Shown here: one piece after another, positions 40,550-41,877 of the stretch
How positions within the stretch are numbered: position 1 is the stretch's first letter
Layout: each line of letters starts with the position of its first letter
Assembly: GCA_947632155.1 (NCBI GenBank)
Contig: CANROF010000019.1
Span: 1 to 41,877, forward strand
Source: an uncultured Oscillospiraceae bacterium
Lineage (GTDB): Bacteria; Bacillota; Clostridia; Oscillospirales; Oscillospiraceae
Direction of reading: 5' to 3'
DNA length: 41,877 nucleotides
The notes under the pieces: generated by a model
What the model saw: only the letters and a program-made list of their open reading frames with translations
The model's database searches: none
What the model was told of the DNA's origin: nothing
Program-made: the position numbers and the translations under genes

Positions 40550-40590
40550 ACCACTCCGGCGTCCCGATTTGGGGCGCCGGTGTGGTTTTA
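40548..40590. terminator. Hairpin terminator between convergent genes
   Basis: AAACCAC and TCCGGCG pair with CGCCGG and GTGGTTT around a GC-rich loop, and T residues follow. A and T runs on both sides would allow it to serve the importer operon and the convergent permease gene at 40630. Confidence 0.8.
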
Positions 40591-40629
40591 TACTATTTTC
40601 AATTATCTGCTTTTTATAAGCAATCAGTA

Positions 40630-41877
40630 TTATTCTTCCTTCGCGCCGCTTACGATGTTGTAGTAGGCGTTGGAGGTGGCGCGGTAGACGAGGGTGTAGA
40701 AGATTGCGAAGAGGGCCACGGTGATGGCGGTGGTCCTGGCGAAGAGGGCCACGTTATTGAGGTTGAAAAGCCGCAGGAGCTTTTCGATGATGGGGAAGGC
40801 GAAGGCGATGTGCAGGGCGGCGAAGCCCAGGGGCAGGAAAAAGACCGTCAAAAGCTGGGAGTTGATGCTCTTTCGTATCTCCCGCCGGGTCATGCCCACC
40901 TTGCGCATGATGGCAAAGCGGGACTGGTCCTCGTAGCCCTCCGACACCTGCTTATAGTAGATGATGAGCACCGCGGCCAGGAGGAAGACGATGCTGAGGA
41001 TGATGCCCAGATAGAAAAACGCCCCGAAAATCGCCATATAGTCCCTGTACTCCAGCTCCCGGACCTCCACCGTGCGGGAGTTCATGCCGTAGAGGGCGGC
41101 AAAGTCCGCGCCGTGGATGGCCTCCCGGAGCATGTTATAGAGCCTCTCCTGCCCCGCCGGGGACAGGCCGGTGTCGAATAAATAGACGGACCGGTAACTC
41201 AAAAGCGCGTTCCCGGCGGAGGTGGTCATCTCCCGAAGGCCCCCGACGGCCCTCTCCAGGTCCGGCACCGCCACCACCATACTGGCGGTTATGTCCATGG
41301 CGGCGTTGTTGTCCTCCGGGAATCTGTCGTCCCTGTAGGCGACCTTCAGCGTCTCGCCGCCCCGGAAGGAGAGGGTGTCCCCCTCGTAGGAGCCGCGGTT
41401 GACGCAGACCAGCGCCTCGCCGTCGGCAAGGGCATACTCCGTCCCCACGGCGGCGTTGTAGTCGTCGATGGGCATGAAGAGGAAGTTCCAAACATCACCC
41501 ATGATTCCCACGCTCAGGCTGTTTACGGCGTTGACGTCCGTCTCCACCTCTCCGTCCACAAAGACCCCGGCCACGGCGGCGGTGCGGCTTCGGACGATGT
41601 TCCGTGGCTCCGCGCCGTTTTCCCGCAGGACCTGATCGACCCGCTCCATAAGCGCCCCGGTGTTCCTGTCGCCCAAGTCGTCAAGGTCCGCGTAGCGGAA
41701 GGTCATGTTGATCTCCCTGGGGTAGCGGTGAGCTATGGTGTCCTGGCCCCCGAAGTAGAGGCAGGTGGTGGAGGCCATCATCACCAGCACCATGGTGGCG
41801 AGGATGCAGATGGACGCCAGCCCCGCGCCGTTGCGCTTCATGCGGTAGACCATGGACGCCACGGAGACGAAGTGACC
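40630..41877 (-). CDS. FtsX/BceB-like ABC permease, C-terminal part (runs off the window)
   Basis: The reading frame stays open to the end of the window, so the N-terminal part is missing; about 415 residues are seen. The start of the visible part (SVASMVYRMKRNGAGLA, ICILATMVLVMMAS) is the middle of a BceB-type permease, not a true N-terminus. A membrane helix and an outside domain of about 200 residues follow, then a three-helix FtsX module near the C-terminus (YLGIILSIVFLLAAVLIIYYKQ, and MRKVGMTRREIRKSINSQ in the cytoplasmic loop). BceAB transporters remove or sense peptide antibiotics such as bacitracin. The partner ATPase should lie upstream, outside the window. Confidence 0.85.
   Translation of the reverse strand, partial: GHFVSVASMVYRMKRNGAGLASICILATMVLVMMASTTCLYFGGQDTIAHRYPREINMTFRYADLDDLGDRNTGALMERVDQVLRENGAEPRNIVRSRTAAVAGVFVDGEVETDVNAVNSLSVGIMGDVWNFLFMPIDDYNAAVGTEYALADGEALVCVNRGSYEGDTLSFRGGETLKVAYRDDRFPEDNNAAMDITASMVVAVPDLERAVGGLREMTTSAGNALLSYRSVYLFDTGLSPAGQERLYNMLREAIHGADFAALYGMNSRTVEVRELEYRDYMAIFGAFFYLGIILSIVFLLAAVLIIYYKQVSEGYEDQSRFAIMRKVGMTRREIRKSINSQLLTVFFLPLGFAALHIAFAFPIIEKLLRLFNLNNVALFARTTAITVALFAIFYTLVYRATSNAYYNIVSGAKEE

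Overview
The window is GC-rich bacterial DNA with strong GGAGG-type ribosome binding sites, TTGACA/TATAAT-type promoters and a typical low-copy accessory set for Bacillota: two DegV-family proteins, a CBS-containing family II pyrophosphatase, S-layer-homology domains, BcrA/BceB-like ABC parts, OmpR-type two-component systems and an ECF sigma operon. I infer a high-GC gut clostridium of the Oscillospiraceae type (Oscillibacter/Flavonifractor-like). No rRNA, CRISPR array or complete tRNA was seen.

Layout. 1-5166 (minus): a GH3 glycosidase with inverted domain order behind a UvrA-like protein. 5167-5555: a tandem duplication of a 112-bp hairpin-rich unit and an extended -10 promoter. 5556-9338 (plus): the most unusual locus. 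It encodes a cytoplasmic TIR domain joined through one membrane helix to an outside leucine-rich-repeat domain, followed 12 bp later by a membrane protein with Rossmann (TrkA/RCK-like) regions and a C-terminal RyR domain. 9372-9743: a repeat bounded by 14-bp inverted ends. 9765-14997: two head-to-head two-component loci. The minus one (regulator, ABC ATPase, permease remnant, kinase) has lost most of its permease; the plus one is a regulator-kinase pair. A 157-bp MITE-like element sits between them. 15017-19620: a galactoside module (GPH transporter broken by an in-frame amber codon, GH36 alpha-galactosidase, DegV protein). 19621-25934: a MATE exporter behind a likely transcription attenuator, an MFS sugar transporter, a GDPD enzyme, a second DegV protein and a DUF362 protein. 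26032-26814: a lower-GC methyltransferase next to a second MITE copy. 27232-30862: an ECF sigma factor co-transcribed with three membrane proteins and an ABC ATPase. 30889-31170: an inverted-repeat element with tRNA-T-arm-like ends that is related inside to the MITE. 31234-34846: divergent pyrophosphatase and RecQ helicase. 34946-37414: a secreted M3-type metallopeptidase with three SLH repeats. 37563-40549: a Crp/Fnr regulator and a NitT/TauT-type ABC importer. 40630 to the end: the C-terminal part of a BceB/FtsX-like permease.

How the genes work together. The TIR-LRR and RyR genes look like a two-gene sensing and signalling unit (an outside LRR sensor, a TIR enzyme inside, and a RyR/Rossmann membrane partner that could read a NAD-derived signal). 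This is inference, but it is the best candidate here for an undescribed system. The sugar genes (GH3, GPH, GH36, MFS) fit plant or host glycan use. Several intergenic regions carry dispersed palindromic repeats that have reshaped the gene borders.
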